DNA of 64,000 bases from Chitinophaga sp. 180180018-3. GTDB lineage: Bacteria > Bacteroidota > Bacteroidia > Chitinophagales > Chitinophagaceae. Below the pieces are notes generated by a model. The model did not search any database and was not told the DNA's origin. It worked only from the letters and a program-made list of their open reading frames with translations. Positions within the stretch are counted from its first letter, which is position 1. Each line of letters opens with the position of its first letter. The stretch spans positions 186,001 to 250,000 of the forward strand of contig NZ_CP140772.1 in assembly GCF_037893185.1 (NCBI RefSeq). The letters are read 5' to 3'. This document shows, in pieces, positions 44,156-53,414 of the stretch. The position numbers and the translations under genes are program-made.

Positions 44156-46054
44156 ATGATTAATCTAGTTTGGCTGGTACCATTTTTACCGTTATTAGGT
44201 TTCCTGGTAAATGGATTGGGACGCAGATTTTTATCCAAGTCTCTCGTTGGAATTGTTGGAAGTGGCGCAGTACTGGCGTCCTTTGTGATTAGCTTGCTGA
44301 TATTTTTTGAAGTAAAAGCCCCGGGATTTTCTGCACAGACAGTTCACCTGTTCGATTTTATCAATGTGGGCGCTCTGCATATCCCTTTTGCATTCCAGGT
44401 AGATCAGCTGAGTGCCTTGTTCCTGCTGGTGATCACTGGTGTAGGTACCCTGATTCATATCTACTCTACTTCCTATATGCATGAAGAAAGCAGCGAAAGT
44501 TTCGCGAGATACTTTGCTTATCTGAACCTCTTCGTTTTCTCCATGCTGATCCTGGTGCTGGGCGCCAACTATGTAATGATGTTCATTGGTTGGGAAGGTG
44601 TAGGACTTTGTTCTTATCTCCTGATCGGTTTCTGGTTTAACAATACGAATTACAACAACGCGGCTAAGAAAGCATTTGTTATGAACCGTATTGGTGATCT
44701 GGGTTTCCTGATTGCCATCTTCTTCATGATCACGCAGTTTGGCACAGTTACTTTCCCTGAAGTATTTGCAAAGGCAGCGCCGATGGGGATGAACAACGGC
44801 ATCATCACTGCGATAGCGATGTTGTTGTTTGTAGGTGCCATGGGTAAATCGGCTCAGATCCCGTTGTATACCTGGTTGCCTGATGCGATGGCGGGTCCAA
44901 CACCGGTGTCGGCCCTGATCCACGCTGCTACGATGGTAACAGCCGGTATTTATATGATTGCACGCAGCAACGTACTTTATACGCTGGCGCCTCATATCCA
45001 GACTGTAGTAGCTATTGTGGGCCTGGCTACAGCGCTGTTTGCTGCTTCTATCGCACTCAAACAAAATGATATCAAAAAAGTACTGGCTTATTCTACAGTG
45101 AGCCAGCTGGGTTATATGTTCCTGGCCCTGGGCGTAGGTGCTTATGGAGCGGCGGTCTTCCACGTAATGACACATGCCTTCTTCAAAGCCTTGCTGTTCC
45201 TCGGTTCCGGTTCTGTTATTCATGCCATGGGAGGCGAACAGGATATCCGCAAAATGGGTGGTTTGAAGAAATTCATGCCTACTACCAGCTGGACATTCCT
45301 CGTGGGCTGCCTGGCTATTGCCGGTATCCCAGGTTTCTCCGGATTCTTCTCCAAAGATGAGATTCTCGCACAGGCATATGCCAACAACCCCGTATTGTAT
45401 GTACTGGGCCTGGCAGGCGCACTGATGACGGCTTTCTATATGTTCCGCCTGTACTACATTACATTCAGCGGATCCTTCAGGGGTACGCATGAACAGGAAC
45501 ACCATCTGCATGAAAGTCCTTCAGCTATTACTATTCCTTTGATCATACTGGCTGTTCTTTCCATTTTCGGCGGTTATGTTGGCCTGCCGGAAGTATTTGG
45601 AACAAAGAACCTGCTGGAAGAGTACCTGGCTCCGGTATTTGCACCTTCTGCACCATTTGCAGTAGAACATCACCTGTCGCACGGTACCGAATGGCTGCTG
45701 ATGGGACTGAGCAGTGTGCTGGTCATCATATTTATTCTGCTGGCGCGTAAGAAGTTTGCGAATTATGAAGATGCAGGTACAGAAAACACCGGTCTTGCGA
45801 AAATGCTGGAAAACAAATGGTATGTGGATGAATTATATGATACAATCATTGTAAAACCGCTTTACGAATTAGCCCGTTTCTTCCGTGATACAGTGGAAAA
45901 ATCCGGAATTGACCGGTTAGTGAATGGAGTAGGCCGTGGTGTTCAATGGGGAAGCCAGCAGATCCGCCTCGTTCAGAGTGGTCAGGTTGGTTTCTACATC
46001 TTTGCCATGGTGATCGGTATGATTGTATTATTTGTGATCGGATTCTTATTATAA
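44156..46054 (+). CDS. nuoL: NADH-quinone oxidoreductase subunit L
   Basis: Distal antiporter-like proton-pumping subunit with the long lateral helix, 632 residues. MFIGWEGVGLCSYLLIGFWF near 141-160, LPDAMAGPTPVSALIHAATMVTAGIYM near 241-267, and FLALGVGAYGAAVFHVMTHAFFKALLFLGSGS near 322-353 are canonical. Two extra hydrophobic segments at the C-terminus form the piston helix region. A long antisense frame inside this gene is not coding. Confidence 0.97.
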   Translation: MINLVWLVPFLPLLGFLVNGLGRRFLSKSLVGIVGSGAVLASFVISLLIFFEVKAPGFSAQTVHLFDFINVGALHIPFAFQVDQLSALFLLVITGVGTLIHIYSTSYMHEESSESFARYFAYLNLFVFSMLILVLGANYVMMFIGWEGVGLCSYLLIGFWFNNTNYNNAAKKAFVMNRIGDLGFLIAIFFMITQFGTVTFPEVFAKAAPMGMNNGIITAIAMLLFVGAMGKSAQIPLYTWLPDAMAGPTPVSALIHAATMVTAGIYMIARSNVLYTLAPHIQTVVAIVGLATALFAASIALKQNDIKKVLAYSTVSQLGYMFLALGVGAYGAAVFHVMTHAFFKALLFLGSGSVIHAMGGEQDIRKMGGLKKFMPTTSWTFLVGCLAIAGIPGFSGFFSKDEILAQAYANNPVLYVLGLAGALMTAFYMFRLYYITFSGSFRGTHEQEHHLHESPSAITIPLIILAVLSIFGGYVGLPEVFGTKNLLEEYLAPVFAPSAPFAVEHHLSHGTEWLLMGLSSVLVIIFILLARKKFANYEDAGTENTGLAKMLENKWYVDELYDTIIVKPLYELARFFRDTVEKSGIDRLVNGVGRGVQWGSQQIRLVQSGQVGFYIFAMVIGMIVLFVIGFLL

Positions 46055-46087
46055 ACCAATAGCAGAAGTTACAAGCGCAGATAAATT

Positions 46088-47524
46088 ATGTTGACAGTTT
46101 TATTAATATTGATTCCTCTCATAGCCGGCCTTATTGCATTTGGCCTGAAGGGATCCGGACCGAAGGTGCTGAGTATGATCTCATCACTGGCAACAGTGGT
46201 GCTGGCAATCGGAACATGGTGCCGTTTTCGTACTGCTCCGGATAGTCTGAACTTTGTTGCAGAATGGATCCCGCAACTTGGAAGCGAGTTCCGGGTGGGC
46301 CTGGATGGAATGGGAGTAATGCTTTGCTTACTTACAGCAGTAGCTTTTCTGTTGGTTTTCATTACCATTTACAGTCGTAACTATGAAAAGCCTGGTTCCT
46401 TTTATGGCCTGATGTTATTGGCACAGGCGGGCCTGATGGGAGTGTTTACCGCTTATGATGCCTTGCTGTTCTACGTATTCTGGGAGCTGGCATTGATACC
46501 AGTATATTTTCTGTGCTCACTGTGGGGAGGAGAGAAACGTATCGCTGTTACCTTCAAATTCTTTGTATATACCTTCGTGGGTTCTCTGTTGATGATGGTA
46601 GGTATTATCTACCTTTATTTCCAGACACCAGACCATTCCTTCAGCTGGACAGCCTTCAGCAGCCTGGCGCTGGCTCCGGAAAAGCAGAAATGGTTGTTCT
46701 GGCTGTTTTTTGTAGCATTTGCCATCAAGATGCCGGTATTTCCTTTTCATACATGGCAGCCGGATACTTATGAACAATCTCCTACCCCGGTAACCATGAT
46801 CCTGTCTGGTTTGATGGTGAAAATGGGATTGTTCGGCCTGCTCCGCTGGTGCCTCCTGCTGGTTCCTCAGGGAGTTGGCATGTGGGCGGATGTTGTGATC
46901 GTGTTATGTATTATTGGTATCATTTACGCATCTGCTATTGCGATGGTGCAGAATGATCTCAAACGTTTGATTGCTTATTCTTCTATTGCGCATATTGGTT
47001 TAATGTGCGCAGCTATATTCGCAAATAATGAGCAGAGCCTGCAGGGTATGCTTATACAGATGTTCAACCACGGCATCAATATCATCGGCCTGTGGATAAT
47101 CGTAGATGTGATTCAGCAGCGTCTTGGGGTAAAGAATATGGATCAGCTGGGCGGCATGGCCCGGAAAGCACCACGTATGGCTATCTTCCTCGTCATTATC
47201 AGTCTTGCTAACATCGGTTTGCCACTTACCAACGGTTTCATCGGTGAGTTCCTGATGTTCAGCGGATTGTTCCAGTATAATCATTGGTTCATGGCATTTG
47301 CCGGATTGGGAATCATTCTTTCTGCAGTATATACCCTGGGTATGATCCAGAAAGTGATATTCGGCCAGAGTAATACCTTAACTGAAACTACTACAGACCT
47401 GCAACCAGGAGAAGCGCTGGCGCTGAGCCTGATCGTGATAATAATCCTTGTGATGGGTGTATATCCCAAGCCAATGCTGGACCTGGTGAGCAGCACCACT
47501 GAAGTAGTCAATAAAGTATTTTGA
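46088..47524 (+). CDS. nuoM: NADH-quinone oxidoreductase subunit M
   Basis: Antiporter-like proton-pumping subunit of 478 residues with about 14 helices. LLFYVFWELALIPVYFLCSLWGG has the conserved glutamate of helix 5, FPFHTWQPDTYEQSPTPVTMIL the conserved proline-rich loop, and LKRLIAYSSIAHIGL the lysine of the second half. It lies 33 bases after nuoL. Confidence 0.97.
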   Translation: MLTVLLILIPLIAGLIAFGLKGSGPKVLSMISSLATVVLAIGTWCRFRTAPDSLNFVAEWIPQLGSEFRVGLDGMGVMLCLLTAVAFLLVFITIYSRNYEKPGSFYGLMLLAQAGLMGVFTAYDALLFYVFWELALIPVYFLCSLWGGEKRIAVTFKFFVYTFVGSLLMMVGIIYLYFQTPDHSFSWTAFSSLALAPEKQKWLFWLFFVAFAIKMPVFPFHTWQPDTYEQSPTPVTMILSGLMVKMGLFGLLRWCLLLVPQGVGMWADVVIVLCIIGIIYASAIAMVQNDLKRLIAYSSIAHIGLMCAAIFANNEQSLQGMLIQMFNHGINIIGLWIIVDVIQQRLGVKNMDQLGGMARKAPRMAIFLVIISLANIGLPLTNGFIGEFLMFSGLFQYNHWFMAFAGLGIILSAVYTLGMIQKVIFGQSNTLTETTTDLQPGEALALSLIVIIILVMGVYPKPMLDLVSSTTEVVNKVF

Positions 47525-47592
47525 AATTCGGTGGTATGAAAACGGAATTTCAGAATGGAAAAATTTGTAACGGGGTTTTGTAACGCAAAAAT

Positions 47593-48966
47593 ATGAATGC
47601 ACTAATTTCTACTGCTTTATCGGGCGTTGTACTGATGTTTGTTGGTTTATTTGTACGCAATAAGCAGCATATTAAATTCTTTGCCATCGCGGCTATCATT
47701 GTAGCATTTATTGCTAACCTGGCGCAGTATCCCTCCGTTGAACTGGGCGGATACACGATGTTTGGCATGATTGAAGTAACCAAATTCGGGGTGTTATTCA
47801 ATGCTGTAGCATTGGGGGCCACGTTGTTATACTTCCTGTTGTCGGGCAGTGAGTTCGAGAAAGTAGGCGAACATGTGGCTGATTATTTTGCGCTGATATT
47901 CTTTATTCTGGCTGGTATCTCCCTGGCAGCCACTTTCAGCAACCTGCTGATGTTGTTCCTGTCAATAGAAATTATGTCTATTCCTCAGTATATCCTGGCA
48001 GGGGCAGATAAGAAAAGCCTGAAAAGTAATGAAGCATCCCTGAAGTATTTCCTGATGGGATCTTTTTCCACAGGTATACTGCTGATGGGTATCACCCTGA
48101 TCTACGGATCTGCTGGTACGTTTGATATTGCAGGACTGAACCTGGGCGCTGAAACAATGCACCCGCTGGCACTTTGTGGTATCATCCTGATGGTATTTGC
48201 ATTGGCTTTCAAAGTATCGGCAGTACCATTCCACTTCTGGACACCGGACGTATATGATGGTTCTCCTACCGTATTCACTTCTTTTATGTCTACTGTAGTG
48301 AAAGCCGGTGCTTTCGTAGCATTTGTCAGGATGTTTCATTCCGGTTTTGCCGGAGGTACTATTAGTGGCCACTGGACGCTCATTCTGTCTATCATCACAG
48401 CAGTAACGCTTATACTCGGTAACTTCAGCGCAGTATTCCAACAGAGCGTGAAACGTATGCTGGCATACTCCAGTATTGCGCAGGCAGGGTTCATGCTCTT
48501 TGCAGTAGTAGCACTAAACAAGATGGGAGCACAGGGTATCATCCTGTATGCTGCAGCCTATAGCATTGCTACCATTGGCGTGTTTGCCGTGCTCATGAAG
48601 CTGAAAGACTATACTTTCGAAGGGTTTAACGGATTGGCCCGTAAGCAGCCTTTATTGGCGCTTGCCACCGCCATCTTCCTGTTTTCACTGGCGGGAATAC
48701 CTATAACAGCAGGATTTTTCGCTAAATACTTTGTGCTTTCTGCCGCCATTCTGAATGGTCATCTGTTGTGGCTGGTGGTGCTGGCGGTTTTGTGTGCTGC
48801 TATCAGTGTTTACTATTACTTCCGGGTGATCATTGCTATGTACTTCAAACAGGGCGATCCGGAAGTAGAAAATGTGACTGGAGGCTTTAAAGCAGCTCTG
48901 GCGCTGGCGATTGTGCTGGTACTTGTATTGGGCGTGTTTCCCAATCTGCTGCTTAACTGGTTCTAA
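47593..48966 (+). CDS. nuoN: NADH-quinone oxidoreductase subunit N
   Basis: Antiporter-like proton-pumping subunit of 457 residues, last gene of the operon. LSIEIMSIPQYILAGADKKS, FKVSAVPFHFWTPDVYDGSPTVFTSFMSTVVKAG and VKRMLAYSSIAQAGFML are the expected motifs. It begins 68 bases after nuoM and ends four bases before the second palindromic element. Confidence 0.96.
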   Translation: MNALISTALSGVVLMFVGLFVRNKQHIKFFAIAAIIVAFIANLAQYPSVELGGYTMFGMIEVTKFGVLFNAVALGATLLYFLLSGSEFEKVGEHVADYFALIFFILAGISLAATFSNLLMLFLSIEIMSIPQYILAGADKKSLKSNEASLKYFLMGSFSTGILLMGITLIYGSAGTFDIAGLNLGAETMHPLALCGIILMVFALAFKVSAVPFHFWTPDVYDGSPTVFTSFMSTVVKAGAFVAFVRMFHSGFAGGTISGHWTLILSIITAVTLILGNFSAVFQQSVKRMLAYSSIAQAGFMLFAVVALNKMGAQGIILYAAAYSIATIGVFAVLMKLKDYTFEGFNGLARKQPLLALATAIFLFSLAGIPITAGFFAKYFVLSAAILNGHLLWLVVLAVLCAAISVYYYFRVIIAMYFKQGDPEVENVTGGFKAALALAIVLVLVLGVFPNLLLNWF

Positions 48967-48970
48967 GAAA

Positions 48971-49041
48971 GAATTAGGAATATAGCATTAAGAAATAAAG
49001 CGAAGACCTTAGCAAATCTGCTAAGGTCTTCGCTTTATTTC
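48971..49041. repeat. REP-like palindromic element, copy B (nuo operon terminator)
   Basis: A perfect 23-base inverted repeat (48992-49014 and 49019-49041, loop of four) with an AT-rich leader (48971-48991), homologous to copy A at 30049-30126. Base differences between the copies inside the stem occur in pairs and keep the stem intact. It lies four bases after the nuoN stop and is the likely terminator of the complex I operon. Confidence 0.8.
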
Positions 49042-49150
49042 TTCCGTTCATCCCAAAATGAATAGTTTTAATACCTATATTCCACTAACTTTATAAGCAA
49101 GCTGGTTCACCTGCTATTAAAAAGTGAAATGCTAAAAGCCAGCCTCTATT

Positions 49151-50428
49151 ATGCAATCATCCGATATTTTTTCCCTGGCTTATCGTTCTGTAACCGGCAA
49201 TAAACTCCGTACGGGTCTTACTGTGGCTATCATCGCACTGGGGATTACTGTACTGGTAGGGATTCTTACTGCTATCGACAGTATGAGAAACAGTATATAC
49301 AGCAGTTTTGCCAGTATGGGTACCAATAGTTTTTCTATCAGGAACAGGGGAATGCAGATACATATTGGAGAAGATAATGACAAGGCCTCCAAGGGAAACA
49401 AGAATATTAAAAAAGTAAAGAAATCCAATAGTAATAAAGTAATCCGTTACCAGGAAGCAATGGCCTTTAAAGAGCGCTATCAGTTTCCGGCTATTGTGGG
49501 TATTTCTTTTCAGGCATCGGGTATTGCAACCGTGTATAAAGATGATAAGAAAACAAATCCCAATGTGCAGGTGATAGGGGGAGATGAAAATTACCTGGAG
49601 ATTTCCAACTATGAGGTCGCACAAGGCAGGAATTTCAATCAGCTGGATGTGGAATCGGGGCGGAATGTGGCTATACTTGGACAAGATGTGGCGCACAAAG
49701 TATTCGGGAAACAGCTGAAGAATGTCGTTAATAATACTATCAGGGTTGGGGATATCCGTTACCGGGTAATTGGCGTGCTGGCGTCCAAGGGCAGTAGCAA
49801 GATGATGAGCGCAGATAACGTAGTGATCACTACCGTAAATAATACGAGAAGAATATTTAACAGGCCCAGTGCCAGTTATCAGATCTCGGTGGCAGTAAAG
49901 GATATCAAACAAATGGATGCCGCTAAAGGGGAGGCAACGGGGCTTTTCCGGGTCATTCGCGGACTGGCACTGAATGAGGAAGACAACTTCCAGATAACCG
50001 GCAGCGATAGCATTGCAGAAATGTTGTTCGCCAGTTTAAGTAAAGTGAATTTATTTGCTATTGCCATTGCAGCCATTACGCTGGTAGGATCGGCGATAGG
50101 CCTTATGAATATCATGCTGGTGGCGGTGGCCGAACGTACCCGCGAAATTGGTGTTACCAAGGCGCTTGGTGCCACACGGAAAGTAATACGCACACAGTTC
50201 CTGTATGAAGCCATTATTATCAGCCTGATGGGTGGATTTATCGGCGTAGTGGCAGGAATGCTGCTGGGGAATATTGTTTCCATATTACTGAAAACCCCTT
50301 TCATTGTACCCTGGCTCTGGATAACTATAGGCGTAAGCCTCTGTGCGATGGTGGGGCTTATTTCAGGGCTTTATCCTGCGTACAAGGCGTCGAAATTAGA
50401 TCCTATTATTGCCTTGAGATACGAATAA
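49151..50428 (+). CDS. MacB/FtsX-type ABC permease
   Basis: Inner-membrane protein of 425 residues: helix about 21-42, large periplasmic domain about 45-285 (MacB-like core, with a lysine/asparagine-rich insert near 77-96), then three helices with the FtsX domain, including NIMLVAVAERTREIGVTKALGATRKVIRTQFLYEA, and the C-terminal signature GLYPAYKASKLDPIIALRYE. The partner ATPase is not adjacent, so the protein must use a subunit encoded elsewhere. Transport of a drug, lipid or lipoprotein cannot be told apart. Confidence 0.9.
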   Translation: MQSSDIFSLAYRSVTGNKLRTGLTVAIIALGITVLVGILTAIDSMRNSIYSSFASMGTNSFSIRNRGMQIHIGEDNDKASKGNKNIKKVKKSNSNKVIRYQEAMAFKERYQFPAIVGISFQASGIATVYKDDKKTNPNVQVIGGDENYLEISNYEVAQGRNFNQLDVESGRNVAILGQDVAHKVFGKQLKNVVNNTIRVGDIRYRVIGVLASKGSSKMMSADNVVITTVNNTRRIFNRPSASYQISVAVKDIKQMDAAKGEATGLFRVIRGLALNEEDNFQITGSDSIAEMLFASLSKVNLFAIAIAAITLVGSAIGLMNIMLVAVAERTREIGVTKALGATRKVIRTQFLYEAIIISLMGGFIGVVAGMLLGNIVSILLKTPFIVPWLWITIGVSLCAMVGLISGLYPAYKASKLDPIIALRYE

Positions 50429-50476
50429 TATTTTATTATCTTGTTGTTTTCCATGTTCATGTAAAACAACTCCTGC

Positions 50477-51790
50477 ATGCCCTTATTAATTGTTATTGCC
50501 GCTATTATCCTATTGGTGGTACTGGTAACCTGGTGGCGGCTGAATACGTTCCTGTCTTTCCTGATTGTATCGTTACTGATGGGATTGGCCTTGCACATGA
50601 AGGTCACCGATATTACCCAATCTATCCAGACAGGGATTGGCAAAACCCTGGGATCACTGATTGTGATTATCGTATTTGGAAGTATGCTGGGAAAGCTGGT
50701 AGCGGAAAGCGGCGCCGGTCAGAAGATAGCTGGCGGACTGATGAACCTGTTCGGACCAAAATATGTGCAATGGTCGCTGATGCTCACCGGTTTTATTGTC
50801 GGAATTCCCCTCTTTTATAATATCGGGTTTGTATTGATGGTGCCGTTGATATTCACCGTAGCAGCAAGAACGAAGTTACCGGTGGTATACCTGGGAATTC
50901 CAATGCTGGCTTCTTTATCAGTCACACATGGATATTTGCCGCCGCATCCGTCACCCACCGCGTTGATACAGCAGTTTCATGCAAATATGGGCATGACCCT
51001 CCTATACGGCATTATGGTGGCTGTTCCGGCCATTATCCTTGCAGGACCTGTGTTCTCCCGCTTCCTGAAACATTACACCAGTTCTCCGGGAAAAATGTTT
51101 GTAGCCGCTCCTTTACCGGAAGAAGAACTGCCCGGAATGTTTGTCAGTTTGTTTGCGGCATTGTTACCGGTTTTCCTGCTGGCAGTTACAGCAGTGGTAA
51201 GGATGTGCACAAAACCGGGCGACCTTTTATATGAAGTGGCCACCTGGCTGGGAGAGCCATTGATAGTGATGTTGCTCGCTGTATTGAACGGCATGATATT
51301 GCTCGGACTCAGGAGAGGAATGCCAGCGAAGAAAGTAATGGGCATCATGGATGATGCAGTAAGAGATGTAGCGGTGATTATCCTGATCATAGGCGGCTCC
51401 GGTGCATTAACGCAATTGCTGCACGACAGCAAGGTAAGTGATTACATTGCCGTAACCCTGCAGAATATGCATTTGCATCCGCTGCTACTGGCATGGGGCA
51501 TAGCTGCCATTATCCGCGTATGCATAGGGTCAGCAACGGTAGCAGGCCTCACCACCGCAGGCATCGTGGCGCCCATGATAGCTTCTTCCGGAGTAGATCC
51601 CAACCTCATGGTACTGGCTACCGGTGCCGGCAGCCTGATGTTCTCTCATGTGAATGATGGAGGTTTCTGGATGTTCAAGGAATATTTTAACTTGTCGGTA
51701 AAAGACACCATCAAAACCTGGTCGGTAATGGAAACCATTGTTTCAATAACAGGTCTGGTGGGATGTCTGATCCTGAATTTGTTGTTATAA
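50477..51790 (+). CDS. GntP-family permease (possible D-serine or hydroxy-acid transporter)
   Basis: Polytopic importer of 437 residues with about 12 hydrophobic segments, of the gluconate permease family (GntP, DsdX). GYLPPHPSPTALIQQFHANMGMTLLYG and ATGAGSLMFSHVNDGGFWMFKEYFNLSVKDT are characteristic. The gene 44 bases downstream encodes a PLP enzyme resembling D-serine dehydratase. The family includes the E. coli D-serine transporter DsdX, so a D-amino-acid substrate is a reasonable inference, though gluconate-like acids remain possible. Confidence 0.88.
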   Translation: MPLLIVIAAIILLVVLVTWWRLNTFLSFLIVSLLMGLALHMKVTDITQSIQTGIGKTLGSLIVIIVFGSMLGKLVAESGAGQKIAGGLMNLFGPKYVQWSLMLTGFIVGIPLFYNIGFVLMVPLIFTVAARTKLPVVYLGIPMLASLSVTHGYLPPHPSPTALIQQFHANMGMTLLYGIMVAVPAIILAGPVFSRFLKHYTSSPGKMFVAAPLPEEELPGMFVSLFAALLPVFLLAVTAVVRMCTKPGDLLYEVATWLGEPLIVMLLAVLNGMILLGLRRGMPAKKVMGIMDDAVRDVAVIILIIGGSGALTQLLHDSKVSDYIAVTLQNMHLHPLLLAWGIAAIIRVCIGSATVAGLTTAGIVAPMIASSGVDPNLMVLATGAGSLMFSHVNDGGFWMFKEYFNLSVKDTIKTWSVMETIVSITGLVGCLILNLLL

Positions 51791-51834
51791 CGTTAACGGA
51801 TATACGTATTTTATAGAAAGAAAAATTATTTGCA

Positions 51835-52938
51835 ATGGAATGGTATCAGCTCATAAATACCGATCAGGTAGATTCTCCGGCAATTGTTGTTTACAAAGAG
51901 CGGATCAGGGAGAACATTGATCTGCTGAAAACAATGATTGATGATATACAACGGTTACGCCCACACGTTAAAACAAACAAAATTGCCGAAGTGGTGCAAT
52001 TAATGCAGGAGAGCGGCATACAGCGATTTAAATTTGCTACTATTGCGGAAGGAGAGATGCTGGGAATGGTGAATGCAGCAGATGCGATGATGGCATACCA
52101 ACCAGTAGGGCCAAAGATCAAAAGATTGCTGGAATTGGTTCGTAAATATCCTCAAACGCATTATTCCTGCATTACTGATAACAAAGCTGCGGCACAGGCT
52201 ATCAGCGATGTATTTGCGGACGCCGGCCTTCGTGTTCCCGTATACCTCGATCTGAACATCGGGATGAATCGTACAGGTATCAAACCCGGCAAAGAAGCAC
52301 TGGAGCTATATCATTTTCTGCATTCTTTACCCGGGCTCACACCCGTTGGACTGCACGCTTACGACGGGCATCTTCACGACACGGACATGGATATACGAAA
52401 AAAAAGCTGCGATGCTGCTTATGCACCAGTAGAGACACTCGCTGCTGAAATCGTAAAAGACGGGTTAGCTGCACCAGTGATCGTTGCAGGAGGCTCACCC
52501 ACCTTCCCTATCCATGCATCCCGCAAAAACATTCAATGCAGCCCTGGTACTTTTGTTTTCTGGGACTGGGGATACGCAGGCAACTTGCCCGAGCAAAAAT
52601 TTCTCTGGGCAGCACTCGTAGTCAGCAGGGTAATATCTGTTATCGATGAGCACCATATATGCCTCGATCTTGGACATAAATCCGTGGCGGCTGAAAACCC
52701 TCAACCCAGGGTTTTCTTCCTGAACGCACCCGATGCCACACCTGTATCGCAAAGCGAAGAACACCTGGTATTAAGAGTGTCCGGCAGTGCTGATTTTCCG
52801 GTGGGCACTGTGTTTTATGGTGTTCCCCGTCATATCTGCCCCACTGTTGCCCTTTACGAAAGCGCCTATGTGGCAGAGAACAATACGGTTACCGGAACCT
52901 GGAAGATTGTGGCAAGAAACAGAAGGATTAATGCGTAA
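51835..52938 (+). CDS. Fold-type III PLP enzyme, D-serine dehydratase / D-threonine aldolase family
   Basis: Enzyme of 367 residues with an alanine-racemase-type barrel. The PLP lysine is Lys46 in RPHVKTNK. YLDLNIGMNRTGI and LHAYDGHLHD are conserved around the active site, and VAGGSPTFP binds the phosphate. The C-terminal domain has a metal site, His333-x-Cys335 (RHICPT). In the eukaryotic-type D-serine dehydratases the zinc ligands are His and Cys, whereas metal-dependent D-threonine aldolases have His-x-Asp, so a dehydratase (D-serine to pyruvate and ammonia) is favoured. It is probably co-transcribed with the GntP permease. Confidence 0.85.
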   Translation: MEWYQLINTDQVDSPAIVVYKERIRENIDLLKTMIDDIQRLRPHVKTNKIAEVVQLMQESGIQRFKFATIAEGEMLGMVNAADAMMAYQPVGPKIKRLLELVRKYPQTHYSCITDNKAAAQAISDVFADAGLRVPVYLDLNIGMNRTGIKPGKEALELYHFLHSLPGLTPVGLHAYDGHLHDTDMDIRKKSCDAAYAPVETLAAEIVKDGLAAPVIVAGGSPTFPIHASRKNIQCSPGTFVFWDWGYAGNLPEQKFLWAALVVSRVISVIDEHHICLDLGHKSVAAENPQPRVFFLNAPDATPVSQSEEHLVLRVSGSADFPVGTVFYGVPRHICPTVALYESAYVAENNTVTGTWKIVARNRRINA

Positions 52939-52956
52939 TGCCGTAGCGTCGCCGTT

Positions 52957-53355
52957 TTAATAGAACAAGTGTGTCATCACATTCGTATCATCAATCGATT
53001 TGGGTTTTAGCTCTTGAAATGCTTTGTATTGATCTGCAGTGAGCAATGCTTTTAAACGTGTATGCAAACCATTCTGCATACTGTTTAATTTGGAGTTGTA
53101 GGCCTTTTCGTTGTTTTGCTTCACCGGTTGCAAGTCTGCTTTTTGCCTGAGAAAGGTGGTAACGATATTCAACAGCTTTGGCTTCTGAACATCAGTTAGC
53201 TGTAATGCTTTGTCTACTTTACTTACAATGGAATTAGCCGTGCCTTCAATATTCATGGCAGGTGCCTGAAACGTTATATGATCAGGCAAATGAGTGGCTG
53301 CTACACGAAAACAAATGAATAGCAGCCATAGTCCCAGTGCGAATATTTTTTTCAT
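52957..53355 (-). CDS. Small secreted protein, Spy/CpxP-like helix pattern
   Basis: A 132-residue exported protein, signal peptide about 1-20 (hydrophobic, ending VAATH). The mature part is mostly helical: LQLTDVQKPKLLNIVTTFL and later LKALLTADQYKAFQELKP, resembling the LTxxQ repeats of Spy/CpxP-like periplasmic proteins. The ATG at 53355 is preferred over an in-frame TTG two codons upstream. Its 3' end is 18 bases from the convergent PLP-enzyme gene. Role as a chaperone is inference. Confidence 0.7.
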   Translation of the reverse strand: MKKIFALGLWLLFICFRVAATHLPDHITFQAPAMNIEGTANSIVSKVDKALQLTDVQKPKLLNIVTTFLRQKADLQPVKQNNEKAYNSKLNSMQNGLHTRLKALLTADQYKAFQELKPKSIDDTNVMTHLFY

Positions 53356-53414
53356 AGACAAAGATTAAGAATTAAAGATTTACCTCCCTTGTAAATTACT
53401 TCAGGGCCAGTGCT

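Noticed and set aside
44231..45511. A 426-codon open frame on the minus strand within nuoL
   Set aside because: It lies wholly inside a clear NuoL gene, is rich in His, Cys and Gln with no hydrophobic core pattern, and is explained by the codon bias of nuoL.
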